A stretch of DNA of 21,081 nucleotides, taken from Bacteroidales bacterium. GTDB taxonomy: Bacteria; Bacteroidota; Bacteroidia; Bacteroidales; Bacteroidaceae. The notes beneath the pieces are model-generated. The model saw only the letters and a list, made by a program, of their open reading frames with translations, had not been told where the DNA came from and searched no databases. The translations under genes were made by a program, and so were the position numbers. Below are positions 1-7,173 of the stretch, piece after piece. Within the stretch, counting starts at the first letter, position 1, and each line of letters starts with the position of its first letter. The stretch spans positions 1 through 21,081 of the forward strand of contig SFEK01000018.1 of the NCBI GenBank assembly GCA_004557285.1, read 5' to 3'.

Positions 1-768
1 GATTACAACAAGCTGCGTATGCTCATCCGCAAGGACAAGGAGTTTGCCCACGATGCCTCCATTATCCAGACATTGGTGTCGAAGGGATTTGTTACAGGCG
101 AACTGAAAGAGGGGTTCCCTGCCGAGGATATTGCCAGAAACGACAACTTTGTGAGCCTGCTTTACTATTTCGGCATGGTGACCATCGGTGGCATCCATCG
201 TGGAAAGCCCAAGTTTGTCATTCCCAACGAGGTGGTGCGCGAACAGGTATATACCTATCTTCTTGACAACTATCACGACAACCATCTTGAAGCCGACAGT
301 TATGAACTCAGCCGGTTGGAAGAGGACATGGCCTACGACGGTGAATTCAAGCCTTTCTTCCGCTTTATTGCCGACAGCATCTACACCTATGCTTCGCAGC
401 GCGACCGCCAGAAGGGAGAATCCTTCGTACACGGCTATACGCTCGCATTGACGAGCCTTTGCTGCTACTACCGTCCCATCTCCGAGCTGGACAACCAGGG
501 AGGCTATGCCGACATCTTCCTTCGTCCGCATTGCGAGATATTCACCGATATGGAACATTCGTACATCATCGAACTGAAATACTTGAAGAGCCAGGCCTCG
601 GATGCTGAGGTGCAGGCTGCCGTGAAGCAGGCCGAGGCACAGGTGTGCCGCTATGCCGAAACAGTGAACGTGAACGACAACATCGGGCATACTACGCTCC
701 ACAAGGTTTATGTGGTGTATCGAGGTGTGGAGATGGTGGCTTGTGACGAAGTGCAAGAAATACGTTGA
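1..768 (+). CDS. AAA-ATPase-like / PD-(D/E)XK nuclease superfamily protein, 3' part only
   Basis: The reading frame is open from the first base of the window, so the start and the N-terminal ATPase part lie outside it; about 255 residues are visible. The visible part resembles the C-terminal half of the Bacteroidetes proteins that join an AAA-ATPase-like domain (PF09820) to a DUF1703/PD-(D/E)XK nuclease-like domain (PF08011). The nuclease-like core is visible: GGYADIFLRP supplies the conserved Asp, YIIELKYLK supplies the ExK pair, and QAEAQVCRY follows, as is usual in this family. All key acidic and Lys residues of the fold are therefore present. Family members are abundant in gut Bacteroidetes, often in many copies, and their biological role is unclear. 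It converges on the pectate lyase gene and is separated from it by a terminator, so it is not part of the pectin locus. The first ATG in the visible frame (19) is internal, not the real start. Confidence 0.85.
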   Translation, partial: DYNKLRMLIRKDKEFAHDASIIQTLVSKGFVTGELKEGFPAEDIARNDNFVSLLYYFGMVTIGGIHRGKPKFVIPNEVVREQVYTYLLDNYHDNHLEADSYELSRLEEDMAYDGEFKPFFRFIADSIYTYASQRDRQKGESFVHGYTLALTSLCCYYRPISELDNQGGYADIFLRPHCEIFTDMEHSYIIELKYLKSQASDAEVQAAVKQAEAQVCRYAETVNVNDNIGHTTLHKVYVVYRGVEMVACDEVQEIR

Positions 769-817
769 AGCTATAGTAATCAGCATCTGTCACGATTGGA
801 TTGGACAGTTGGGCATT

Positions 818-850
818 AAAAAAGGACGGGTCGTTGACTCGTCCTTTTTT
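818..850. terminator. Bidirectional intrinsic terminator
   Basis: Nine-base-pair stem GGACGGGTC / GACTCGTCC (one G-T wobble) with a GTT loop. Six A's flank it on the left and six T's on the right, so it ends in a U-tract on either strand. It lies between the convergent nuclease-like gene (stop 768) and pectate lyase gene (stop 872) and serves both. Confidence 0.93.
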
Positions 851-871
851 AATTATCTTTGATTTTTATCT

Positions 872-2635
872 TCATTTGATGACTTTATCCGTCAACACCT
901 TTCCATTGGTCAGCTGTATCTTACGGACATTGATGCCTTTGTTGGGCTGAGCAAGTTTCATGCCATTGAGAGCAAAATATTCAATCCTTGCGATGGCAGA
1001 ATGTTCACTCTCCATGGTGTCAATGCCTGTACTCTTGCACTCGGGATAATACTCATCGACAGCAGATTCAGCATCGCTGTTCTGAGCCTGCACAATATGC
1101 TGCACCACCGAATTGAGATAAACTTCCAGGTTGGTGTACCATCCTCTTTCGGTATCAAGAGTATAGGTAATCGCATCTGAAGCATCATTGGGGTCAAGTC
1201 CGTTCAACATCTCCCACTCATCAGGCATACCGTCATTATCGCTGTCATAGCCGTCAGGACGTGCTTCATTGACCAATTCTGGATAACTGGCTGTCCCTTC
1301 ATCAGCAGTGGCGGCTGATGGGTCGTTGATGACATCAAGAATACCTGCTGTCTTCGCAATGGCACCGGTATAGGTGGTTGTTCCAGTCTTGGCCTCTTCA
1401 ACCAGACGAGCATCCACATCATCACGATAGAGACTGGCTCCACAATAGGCCAACACCTTTTCGAAAGCCTCTTTGGCCGAGTGTGTAGTCACATCACCGG
1501 TAGCCACAGGTTCGTCTATCCTCAACCTGATACAATCTACACCGTCAGCATCCTTCACATAGGTCTGCTCCTCACCATAAAGATGATCGGCATCCTTGAT
1601 GTATTTCTCACCGTTGATGGTCGAAAGACCGTTGTCATAAATCACACCCTTCCAGTCGTAGTTTTCTGGGGTTGAAGCGGCGGTGACATAATTGCCATTG
1701 ATGTAGTAGCGGCTGGCATAACCCATGTGCGGAGTATCCCCACCATTGCTGTTGTCTGCCACCGACACTTGGGTGACACGTGTCTTACTCTTTGTTCCAG
1801 GGCCGGCCTTGTAATAGTTGTTTACCATATTGATATAACCGCCGCCAGGACCTCCATAGCAGCCATTGCCGTTGCCCCAGTTATACATCACACAGTTTCT
1901 GAAATCCACAATTTCTGCCTGTATGGCATTGGGATAACGTGTTTGGTCGTAGCCTTTCCATTCGTATCTTGCGCCATTGAAACGAGGAGCGCGGTTTTGC
2001 ACATGGGCGATGAAGTTGTGGTGGAACGATGCTTCCTTGCCACCCCAGATACCTCCATAGCTGTGTGCACCTTTTGAATGGCCAGGATTGGCCAGAGCCT
2101 CGGTGACATTGCACCACTGCATGGTGAAATTGCGGTTGTCATAGAACGAGGCCACCTCATCGATGCTCCAGGAGAAAGAGCAGTGGTCAAGAATGATGTT
2201 CTTGCGGTAGCGTCCCCATGTGGCGTCAGCTCCATCGTTGACATCCTTCACCTGCGAACGGCGGAAACGGATGAAACGGATAATGACATTGTCACACTTG
2301 GTCAGTTCTATGGTATAATACCTCAGCGTGATGCCACAGCCTGGAGCCGTCTGGCCTGCTATCGTGGTATTGGAGGTAATAGCCAGGTTAGATTTCAGGT
2401 CAATATACCCGCTGACATCAAAAACGATGGTTCTTGGCCCTGCCTGTGACAAAGCCCAGCGCAACGAACCCGTACCACTGTCGTTAAGATTAGTTACATG
2501 ATACACTTTGCCACCACGACCTCCTGTCGTGGCATAACGTCCGTGACCTTCCGCACCGGGAAAGGCGGGAACATCCTGCGCCATGGCTGCTGTTGAAAGT
2601 GCCATGGCTGCAATGACTGAAAAAATCTTCTTCAT
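872..2635 (-). CDS. Secreted pectate lyase, PL1-like, with Ca-binding loop and T9SS-type tail
   Basis: Predicted extracellular lyase of 587 aa that cleaves polygalacturonate by beta-elimination, giving 4,5-unsaturated oligogalacturonides. Residues 1-20 are a signal peptide ending AMAQ. About 21-420 is a right-handed beta-helix resembling Bacteroides PL1 lyases: FPGAEGHGRYATTGGRGG at the start, the DHCSFSWSIDE segment (150-160; D150 and D159/E160 are candidate Ca or substrate ligands), and HHNFIAHVQNRAPRFNG (205-221), whose R215-x-P-R218 is the candidate catalytic Arg motif. Residues 461-488 (DSDNDG) form a Ca-binding dockerin/thrombospondin-3-like loop. The last 40 residues (EYFALNG...KGINVRKIQL) look like a type IX secretion sorting domain. 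The frame extends 17 codons upstream to 2686, but the ATG at 2635 directly precedes a typical signal peptide. Last gene of the minus-strand operon, 61 bases after the GH28-GH105 gene. The exact PL subfamily is not settled. Confidence 0.9.
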   Translation of the reverse strand: MKKIFSVIAAMALSTAAMAQDVPAFPGAEGHGRYATTGGRGGKVYHVTNLNDSGTGSLRWALSQAGPRTIVFDVSGYIDLKSNLAITSNTTIAGQTAPGCGITLRYYTIELTKCDNVIIRFIRFRRSQVKDVNDGADATWGRYRKNIILDHCSFSWSIDEVASFYDNRNFTMQWCNVTEALANPGHSKGAHSYGGIWGGKEASFHHNFIAHVQNRAPRFNGARYEWKGYDQTRYPNAIQAEIVDFRNCVMYNWGNGNGCYGGPGGGYINMVNNYYKAGPGTKSKTRVTQVSVADNSNGGDTPHMGYASRYYINGNYVTAASTPENYDWKGVIYDNGLSTINGEKYIKDADHLYGEEQTYVKDADGVDCIRLRIDEPVATGDVTTHSAKEAFEKVLAYCGASLYRDDVDARLVEEAKTGTTTYTGAIAKTAGILDVINDPSAATADEGTASYPELVNEARPDGYDSDNDGMPDEWEMLNGLDPNDASDAITYTLDTERGWYTNLEVYLNSVVQHIVQAQNSDAESAVDEYYPECKSTGIDTMESEHSAIARIEYFALNGMKLAQPNKGINVRKIQLTNGKVLTDKVIK

Positions 2636-2667
2636 TTGTTTGATTTGATTAGTATCTCTTAAATGAT

Positions 2668-2686
2668 GTGGCTTTCCAACTGCCAC
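2668..2686 (-). promoter_or_regulatory. Small intercistronic hairpin
   Basis: A GTGGC / GCCAC inverted repeat with a 9-base loop lies in the 61-base gap between the GH28-GH105 and pectate lyase genes. The stem is only five pairs and no U-tract follows. It could mark an mRNA processing or stability site, or be chance. Confidence 0.25.
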
Positions 2687-2696
2687 TTATATGATA

Positions 2697-5294
2697 TCAA
2701 TAGGTCAACGACGAAACATTGTAACCCAACTTCTCCATTTCAAGCGAAGCCCAGATAAACGGGCCTACACCCTTTCCGTCGTTGTCACGGATTGGCTCAC
2801 TGATATAGTATTCAAACGAACCGTCACGACGGTAGTTGGGTTTTTTCACATAAGGGCCGGGGCCAGGACCCAGTCCCGACACCTCACAACATTGGGTCAA
2901 TGAGATGGTCTTGTCGTCATTCACCTTGACAAATTCCTTCAATATGCCTTGATAGGCTTTGATGCCGGCCTGTTTCAAGTCGTCGCCGAAATAGCCTAAG
3001 CGGGAACCCTTGAGCAACACGTAGGCAAACATGGACGAAGCCGTGGCCTCAAGATAGTTCTTGGGGCTGTTCACATCCATCACATCGTACCACACGCCGG
3101 TGGCCTTGTCCTGGTATTTCACAGTGTTCAGCATCACAGTGTTCAGCATCTCTATCATCTCGCCACGGTGCTCATAGTCTTTTGGAAGTGCATCAAGCAC
3201 CTCAAGCAGAGCCATGGCATACCAGCCTTGTGCTCTTGCCCAGGTGTGCTTGGACAGGCCTGTTTCCTTGTCGGCCCAGAACATGGTGTGTGTTTCGTCC
3301 CAGGCATGTTTCCACAGCTGGGTCTTTTCATCATAGGTACGGTTGAACGTCTTGGAAATCTGGGTAAAGGCATCATCATAATATTTCTTGGCCTTCTTCT
3401 CTCCCTTGATGACTGGTGCGCCCATGGTATAGAAGGGATGTCCCATGTACACACCATCAAGCCACACTTGGTTGGCATAGATGGCCTTGTGCCACCATAC
3501 ACCATCAGTGGTGCGTGGCTGTTTCTCCAACTGCTTGAACACGGTTTTCAAAGCCTTCATATCCTTTTTGGCCGGATTCAGCTGATACATACGAAGAATA
3601 AAACGTGCAGGACGGGTATTGTCGAGATTGAAGTCTTCATATTTATATCCTGTGATATCGCCCTTTTCGGATATCATCTTGGCAGGATATTGTTTCAGAT
3701 AGTCGAGGATAGCCTCGTTCTTGGTAGAAAGATAGGTATCGAGCAGCGACTCCAGTTCGATGCCCACTACATACCCCCATTTGGGTTTGGTGGCAAAATC
3801 TATGAGGGTGGGGTCGGGATTGCGCTTGATTTCGCTCATGGCCATCCACTCGGCGAAACTCTGATAAGGTTTGTCGAGCAGCACCAGACTGCCATTGATG
3901 AACAGCTGGTCGAAGTTCAGGCCATGGCTCTTTCCCGTGCGTTCCACGGCCTTGTCGGTAACACCGTCAAAACGACAGTTCTTGATGTTGATGTTATATA
4001 TGTTGCTCACATCCTCAAGACCATTGATCAGCACACCATACTTGGATTTCTTGCAGGTGACATTCTCCATCCACACATTTCTCACCGTGGGATTGAAGCC
4101 ACGCTGTGCAGCCTCTTTGGGCTGGTAGTTGAGATTGATGCGGAGCACAGCCTCACGGCATTGCCCCACTTCAACATTTCTCATATAGATATTTTCTGTC
4201 AGTCCGCCACGGCAAGAATTGGTCTTGATGCGGAGAATACGGTCAAGATTGGGAGAGTCCATCTTGCAGTTTTCCACAAACACATTGTTGCAACCGCCCG
4301 AAATCTCACTGCCGATAACCACACCACCATGACCATCGACCATACGACAACCACGCACGATGATGTTCTTGCTTGGCCGGCCGTCACGCCTGCCGTCACC
4401 ATTGCGTCCGCTCTTGATGGCAATACAGTCGTCACCAGTGTCAAACAGACAGTTTTCAATCAGCACATCTTCGCACGACTCCGGGTCGCAACCGTCTCCG
4501 TTGGGACCCTCGTTAATCACCTTTACGCCACGCACGGTGATATTCTTCGAGAACAAAGGATGCATCACCCAGAAGGGCGAATTAAGCATCGTCACCTGTT
4601 CAATCAGCACATTCTCACAGTTGACAAAGTTGACCAACTGCATACGCAGGCCTTTGCCCATTCCAAACACGCGCTGCTCCAAGGGCACATTGTCCTCGCA
4701 CATCTGCTGCAGGATGTCACGGTAGCCCTTGGTCTGTCCGTCCATGGGGAAACGGCAGTTCTCCGTGGTGGTCTTTTCGTCATATCCGAAATAGGGAACA
4801 CCTGTCCACTGCCAGAAGGTTGTATTGCTGCCATTGCCGTCGATGGTTCCCTCGCCACTGATACCGATGTTCTTGGCACCGTTGGCGTAAATACAAGGAG
4901 AATAGTTATAAAGGTCAAGTCCCTCATAACGGGTATATACCAAGGGATAGAGTGCAGGTTCGAAGGCAAACTTCACCACAGCACCCTTTTCCACCACAAG
5001 ATTTACATCATTCTTCAGTGTAATGGCACCTGTCATATAAGTGCCGGCAGGCACGACCACCTTTCCTCCACCAGCTTTTGAACATTGTTCAATGGCCTTG
5101 TTGATGGCCTTTTGGTTCTTGGCAGCTGAGTTTTTCTCGGCAGCGCCATACTTAGTCACATCATACACCTTGTCTTTGAACACGGGTGCCACGATGCGAG
5201 CCTCTATCTGTCGATACATTTGTTCATTCCATCCTTGCGCCATAGACACAACGGCCAAGAGCAATGAACCCAGTAAAAAGGTTGTTCTTTTCAT
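2697..5294 (-). CDS. Bifunctional GH28 polygalacturonase - GH105 unsaturated uronyl hydrolase
   Basis: Exported two-domain pectinase of 865 aa. Residues 1-20 are a signal peptide (VVSMAQ). About 30-465 is a GH28 beta-helix with all four family motifs intact: N265-x-D267, D288-D289, G321-H322-G323 and R355-I-K357. About 475-865 is a GH105 (YteR/YesR-type) alpha/alpha-barrel: WLDGVYMGHPF (D613), HAWDET (D666, the likely acid/base by its 53-residue spacing from D613, similar to D88 and D143 of YteR), WARAQGWYAM, and a C-terminal GVGPFIWASLEME. GH28 hydrolyses galacturonan; GH105 removes unsaturated galacturonate left by lyases. Middle gene of the operon, starting 26 bases after the GH28 stop. 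The frame extends to 5330, overlapping the upstream gene, but the ATG at 5294 precedes the signal peptide. Its GH28 half is closely related to the upstream GH28. Whether the GH28 part is endo- or exo-acting cannot be read here. Confidence 0.93.
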   Translation of the reverse strand: MKRTTFLLGSLLLAVVSMAQGWNEQMYRQIEARIVAPVFKDKVYDVTKYGAAEKNSAAKNQKAINKAIEQCSKAGGGKVVVPAGTYMTGAITLKNDVNLVVEKGAVVKFAFEPALYPLVYTRYEGLDLYNYSPCIYANGAKNIGISGEGTIDGNGSNTTFWQWTGVPYFGYDEKTTTENCRFPMDGQTKGYRDILQQMCEDNVPLEQRVFGMGKGLRMQLVNFVNCENVLIEQVTMLNSPFWVMHPLFSKNITVRGVKVINEGPNGDGCDPESCEDVLIENCLFDTGDDCIAIKSGRNGDGRRDGRPSKNIIVRGCRMVDGHGGVVIGSEISGGCNNVFVENCKMDSPNLDRILRIKTNSCRGGLTENIYMRNVEVGQCREAVLRINLNYQPKEAAQRGFNPTVRNVWMENVTCKKSKYGVLINGLEDVSNIYNINIKNCRFDGVTDKAVERTGKSHGLNFDQLFINGSLVLLDKPYQSFAEWMAMSEIKRNPDPTLIDFATKPKWGYVVGIELESLLDTYLSTKNEAILDYLKQYPAKMISEKGDITGYKYEDFNLDNTRPARFILRMYQLNPAKKDMKALKTVFKQLEKQPRTTDGVWWHKAIYANQVWLDGVYMGHPFYTMGAPVIKGEKKAKKYYDDAFTQISKTFNRTYDEKTQLWKHAWDETHTMFWADKETGLSKHTWARAQGWYAMALLEVLDALPKDYEHRGEMIEMLNTVMLNTVKYQDKATGVWYDVMDVNSPKNYLEATASSMFAYVLLKGSRLGYFGDDLKQAGIKAYQGILKEFVKVNDDKTISLTQCCEVSGLGPGPGPYVKKPNYRRDGSFEYYISEPIRDNDGKGVGPFIWASLEMEKLGYNVSSLTY
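3120..3149 (-). repeat. Exact 15-bp in-frame tandem duplication
   Basis: The 15-base unit at 3120-3134 is repeated without a mismatch at 3135-3149 and encodes MLNTV twice in succession (residues 716-725 of the GH28-GH105 protein, in a helix of the GH105 barrel). The frame is preserved. Confidence 0.95.
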
Positions 5295-5320
5295 GATCAA
5301 GTTTTCGTTGTTTGAGATGA

Positions 5321-6721
5321 TTATTTCCAACTTACATTCAAATTCTCAAAGTTCACGTCATGGCTTTTTCCTGTCACCTCGATGGGATTGGCACCAAGAC
5401 CGTTGAAGGTACAGTTCTTCACATTGATGTTGTATATCTGGCTGCTTTCCTCCAGACCATTGATCAACACGCCATACTTGGACTTCTGACAAGTGACGTT
5501 CTCCATATATACATTGCGCACGGTGGGAATATGTCCACGCTCGGCAATCTCGTTGGGTTCGTACACCAGGTTGATGCGCATCACAGCTTCCTTGCATTGC
5601 CCCACCTTGATATTTCTCATATAGATATTTTGGTTGATGCCGCCACGGCAAGTATTAGTCTTGATGCGCAGCACACGGTCGAGATTGGGCGAATCCATCA
5701 CACAGTCTTCAGCAAAGATGTTGTCGCAACCGCCCGAAATCTCACTGCCTATCACCACGCCGCCATGACCATCGGCCATGGTACATTTGCGTATAATGAC
5801 ATTCTTGCACGGTATGTTGGCCCTCAAGCCATCTCCGTTTCGTCCACTCTTCAAGGCGATACAGTCGTCACCCGTATGGAATGTACAGCCCTCGATAAGC
5901 ACATTTTCGCACGACTCTGGGTCACAGCCATCACCGTTAGGTCCTTCATTGAACACCTTCACATTGCGCACGATGACATTCTTGCACAACAGGGGATGCA
6001 TCACCCAGAAGGGAGAATTGAGCAATTCCACACCCTCGATGAGCACATTCTCGCAGCGAACAAAGTTCACCAACTGAGGACGCAGGCCCTTGCCCTTGCC
6101 AAACACGCGCTGTTCTACAGGCACATTTTTGTCACACATCTTGAGGAGTTCGGCACGGGTTCCCACCTTGGCTGTACCTTGCCACTCGTCCACACCTTCA
6201 TGATAGCCATGCACCTTATGGCCCTTCATATACCACCAGCGTTCATTGCTGCCATTGCCATTGACAACACCCTCGCCCGTCAGAGCGATATTCACGCAAT
6301 CAATAGCATAGATACAGGGCTGATAATTCATGAGGTCAAGCCCCTCCCAACGGGTATAAACCAGCGGATAAAGGTCTCTGTCGAAGGCAAATACCAGTTC
6401 GGCTCCCTTTTCCACTACAAGATTGACATTGCTCTTGAGGGTAATGGCACCGGTGTTCCATTGTCCGGCAGGCACCACCACTCTACCGCCTCCGGCTTTC
6501 GAACATTTGGCAATGGCTTGGTTAATGGCCTTTTGGTTCTTGGCGGCCGAGGCTTTGGTCGAGGCACCATACTTGGTAATCAAGTAAGTGCGGTCAGCAA
6601 AAGCTGGTGCCTTGATGTTTTTTTCGATTTGTTTGTACTCGGTGTCCCATGCAGAGGCCACCATGGCCATAGGATACACCATCAATAATAGCAGAAGTGT
6701 TTTCAGGTTCTTCATTGTCAT
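5321..6721 (-). CDS. Exported GH28 polygalacturonase
   Basis: Single-domain glycoside hydrolase of 466 aa, predicted to hydrolyse alpha-1,4-galacturonosyl bonds in pectin. Residues 1-24 are a signal peptide ending ASA. The rest is a GH28 beta-helix with every catalytic motif: N262-x-D264, D285-D286, G318-H319-G320 and R352-I-K354. It is a close paralogue of the N-terminal half of the next gene (shared blocks such as LNSPFWVMHPL, GPNGDGCDPESCE, GGVVIGSEISGGC, MDSPNLDR), which suggests tandem duplication. The protein ends at residue 466, just where the paralogue continues into its GH105 part. First gene of the minus-strand operon; a candidate promoter lies about 85 bases upstream. An alternative start two codons in (ATG at 6715, MKNLK) is equally plausible. 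Substrate could be homogalacturonan or the galacturonate-rhamnose backbone. Confidence 0.92.
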   Translation of the reverse strand: MTMKNLKTLLLLLMVYPMAMVASAWDTEYKQIEKNIKAPAFADRTYLITKYGASTKASAAKNQKAINQAIAKCSKAGGGRVVVPAGQWNTGAITLKSNVNLVVEKGAELVFAFDRDLYPLVYTRWEGLDLMNYQPCIYAIDCVNIALTGEGVVNGNGSNERWWYMKGHKVHGYHEGVDEWQGTAKVGTRAELLKMCDKNVPVEQRVFGKGKGLRPQLVNFVRCENVLIEGVELLNSPFWVMHPLLCKNVIVRNVKVFNEGPNGDGCDPESCENVLIEGCTFHTGDDCIALKSGRNGDGLRANIPCKNVIIRKCTMADGHGGVVIGSEISGGCDNIFAEDCVMDSPNLDRVLRIKTNTCRGGINQNIYMRNIKVGQCKEAVMRINLVYEPNEIAERGHIPTVRNVYMENVTCQKSKYGVLINGLEESSQIYNINVKNCTFNGLGANPIEVTGKSHDVNFENLNVSWK

Positions 6722-6804
6722 TGAATCGTCTATTGTTTATAATTTGTTATCGTATGAATGTTTGTTTTCAAGCAATTGGTTTAGGCAATACGCAGTAATG
6801 TCGG

Positions 6805-6836
6805 CAAATTTACATAATTATATTTAAATGGCGAAA
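6805..6836 (-). promoter_or_regulatory. Candidate Bacteroidetes promoter for the pectinase operon
   Basis: On the minus strand, bases 6812-6805 read TAAATTTG, a full match to the TAnnTTTG -7 element. A weak -33 element (TTTC) lies about 20 bases upstream at 6833-6836. Transcription would start near 6798, giving a leader of about 75 bases before the GH28 start. Confidence 0.5.
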
Positions 6837-6971
6837 TTTCACGCTGTTTTTTTTAATTGTTTTACCATTTTCCCTATTCATCCAACCGTAGGCTTAAACG
6901 CTGGATAATGTCAAAGAAAGTCCTTTTATCATCAACAAATCCCGAAAAAACAGAGGAAAAGTGTTAAAAAA

Positions 6972-6995
6972 CAAACTTTTTCCAAAAAAAGTTTG
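6972..6995. promoter_or_regulatory. Perfect palindrome overlapping the -33 element
   Basis: CAAACTTTTT (6972-6981), centre CCAA, AAAAAGTTTG (6986-6995): ten-base arms with no mismatch. The right arm ends exactly in the TTTG that serves as the -33 element of the plus-strand promoter. Read on the minus strand the hairpin is followed by a run of six T's, so it could instead be an AT-rich terminator for antisense transcription. Operator and terminator readings are both open. Confidence 0.6.
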
Positions 6996-7023
6996 CGGAT
7001 TACAATATTAAACCGTATATTTG
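6992..7023 (+). promoter_or_regulatory. Bacteroidetes-type promoter of the protease/fimbrillin cassette
   Basis: TTTG at 6992-6995, a 20-base spacer, then TATATTTG at 7016-7023: a full match to the primary-sigma consensus TTTG...TAnnTTTG. Transcription would start near 7030, about 145 bases before the M6 protease ATG. Confidence 0.75.
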
Positions 7024-7038
7024 CGACATCTTATTTAT

Positions 7039-7100
7039 GATTTCGAGTTTTTGACGAAATCTCGGAGGTTGGTGGCATCCTGCAGCCAACCTCTTTTCGT
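7039..7100 (+). promoter_or_regulatory. Structured 5' leader with two hairpins, possible attenuator
   Basis: Hairpin 1: GATTTCG (7039-7045) pairs with CGAAATC (7055-7061), 9-base loop. Hairpin 2: GAGGTTGG (7065-7072) pairs with CCAACCTC (7086-7093), 13-base loop, followed directly by TTTTCGTT, which makes it terminator-like. ACGAAA (7054-7059), containing most of the right arm of hairpin 1, is also complementary to TTTCGT (7095-7100), the tail of hairpin 2. The two pairings exclude each other, as in attenuators and riboswitches. No known riboswitch class was recognised. Confidence 0.45.
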
Positions 7101-7173
7101 TAAGAGCCGGTCAATGATCAATGAGACAAACAATGACAACGATAATTAATATAAAAAAACAAATATCTAAACC

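Larger units (their letters stand above)
6722..7173. other. 452-base divergent intergenic region
   Basis: No gene is seen. The region separates the minus-strand pectinase operon from the plus-strand protease/fimbrillin cassette. It is AT-rich and holds a candidate minus-strand promoter near 6805-6836, a perfect 10-bp-arm palindrome (6972-6995), a strong plus-strand promoter match (6992-7023) and a leader of about 145 bases with two hairpins. The stretch 6840-6970 shows no further structure I can support. Short open frames here lack any sign of being genes. Confidence 0.8.

Noticed and set aside
3168..5081. 637-codon open frame on the plus strand, antisense to the GH28-GH105 gene
   Set aside because: It lies wholly opposite a gene with intact catalytic motifs and encodes a His/Ile/Leu-rich protein with no recognisable domain. 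A similar frame (5360-6688) opposes the paralogous GH28 gene, as expected if both arise from codon bias of homologous genes.
5360..6688. 442-codon open frame on the plus strand, antisense to the GH28 gene
   Set aside because: Its apparent similarity to the 3168-5081 frame comes only from the homology of the two GH28 genes on the other strand. No signal peptide, motif or promoter supports it.
6588..6827. Possible small plus-strand gene across the GH28 start and the intergenic region
   Set aside because: Most of it is antisense to the GH28 signal peptide, the remainder is AT-rich promoter DNA, and there is no supporting protein feature.
7111..7125. Short tandem TCAATGA repeat in the cassette leader
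   Set aside because: Two 7-base copies in AT-rich DNA are within chance expectation and have no clear relation to the promoter or the start codon.
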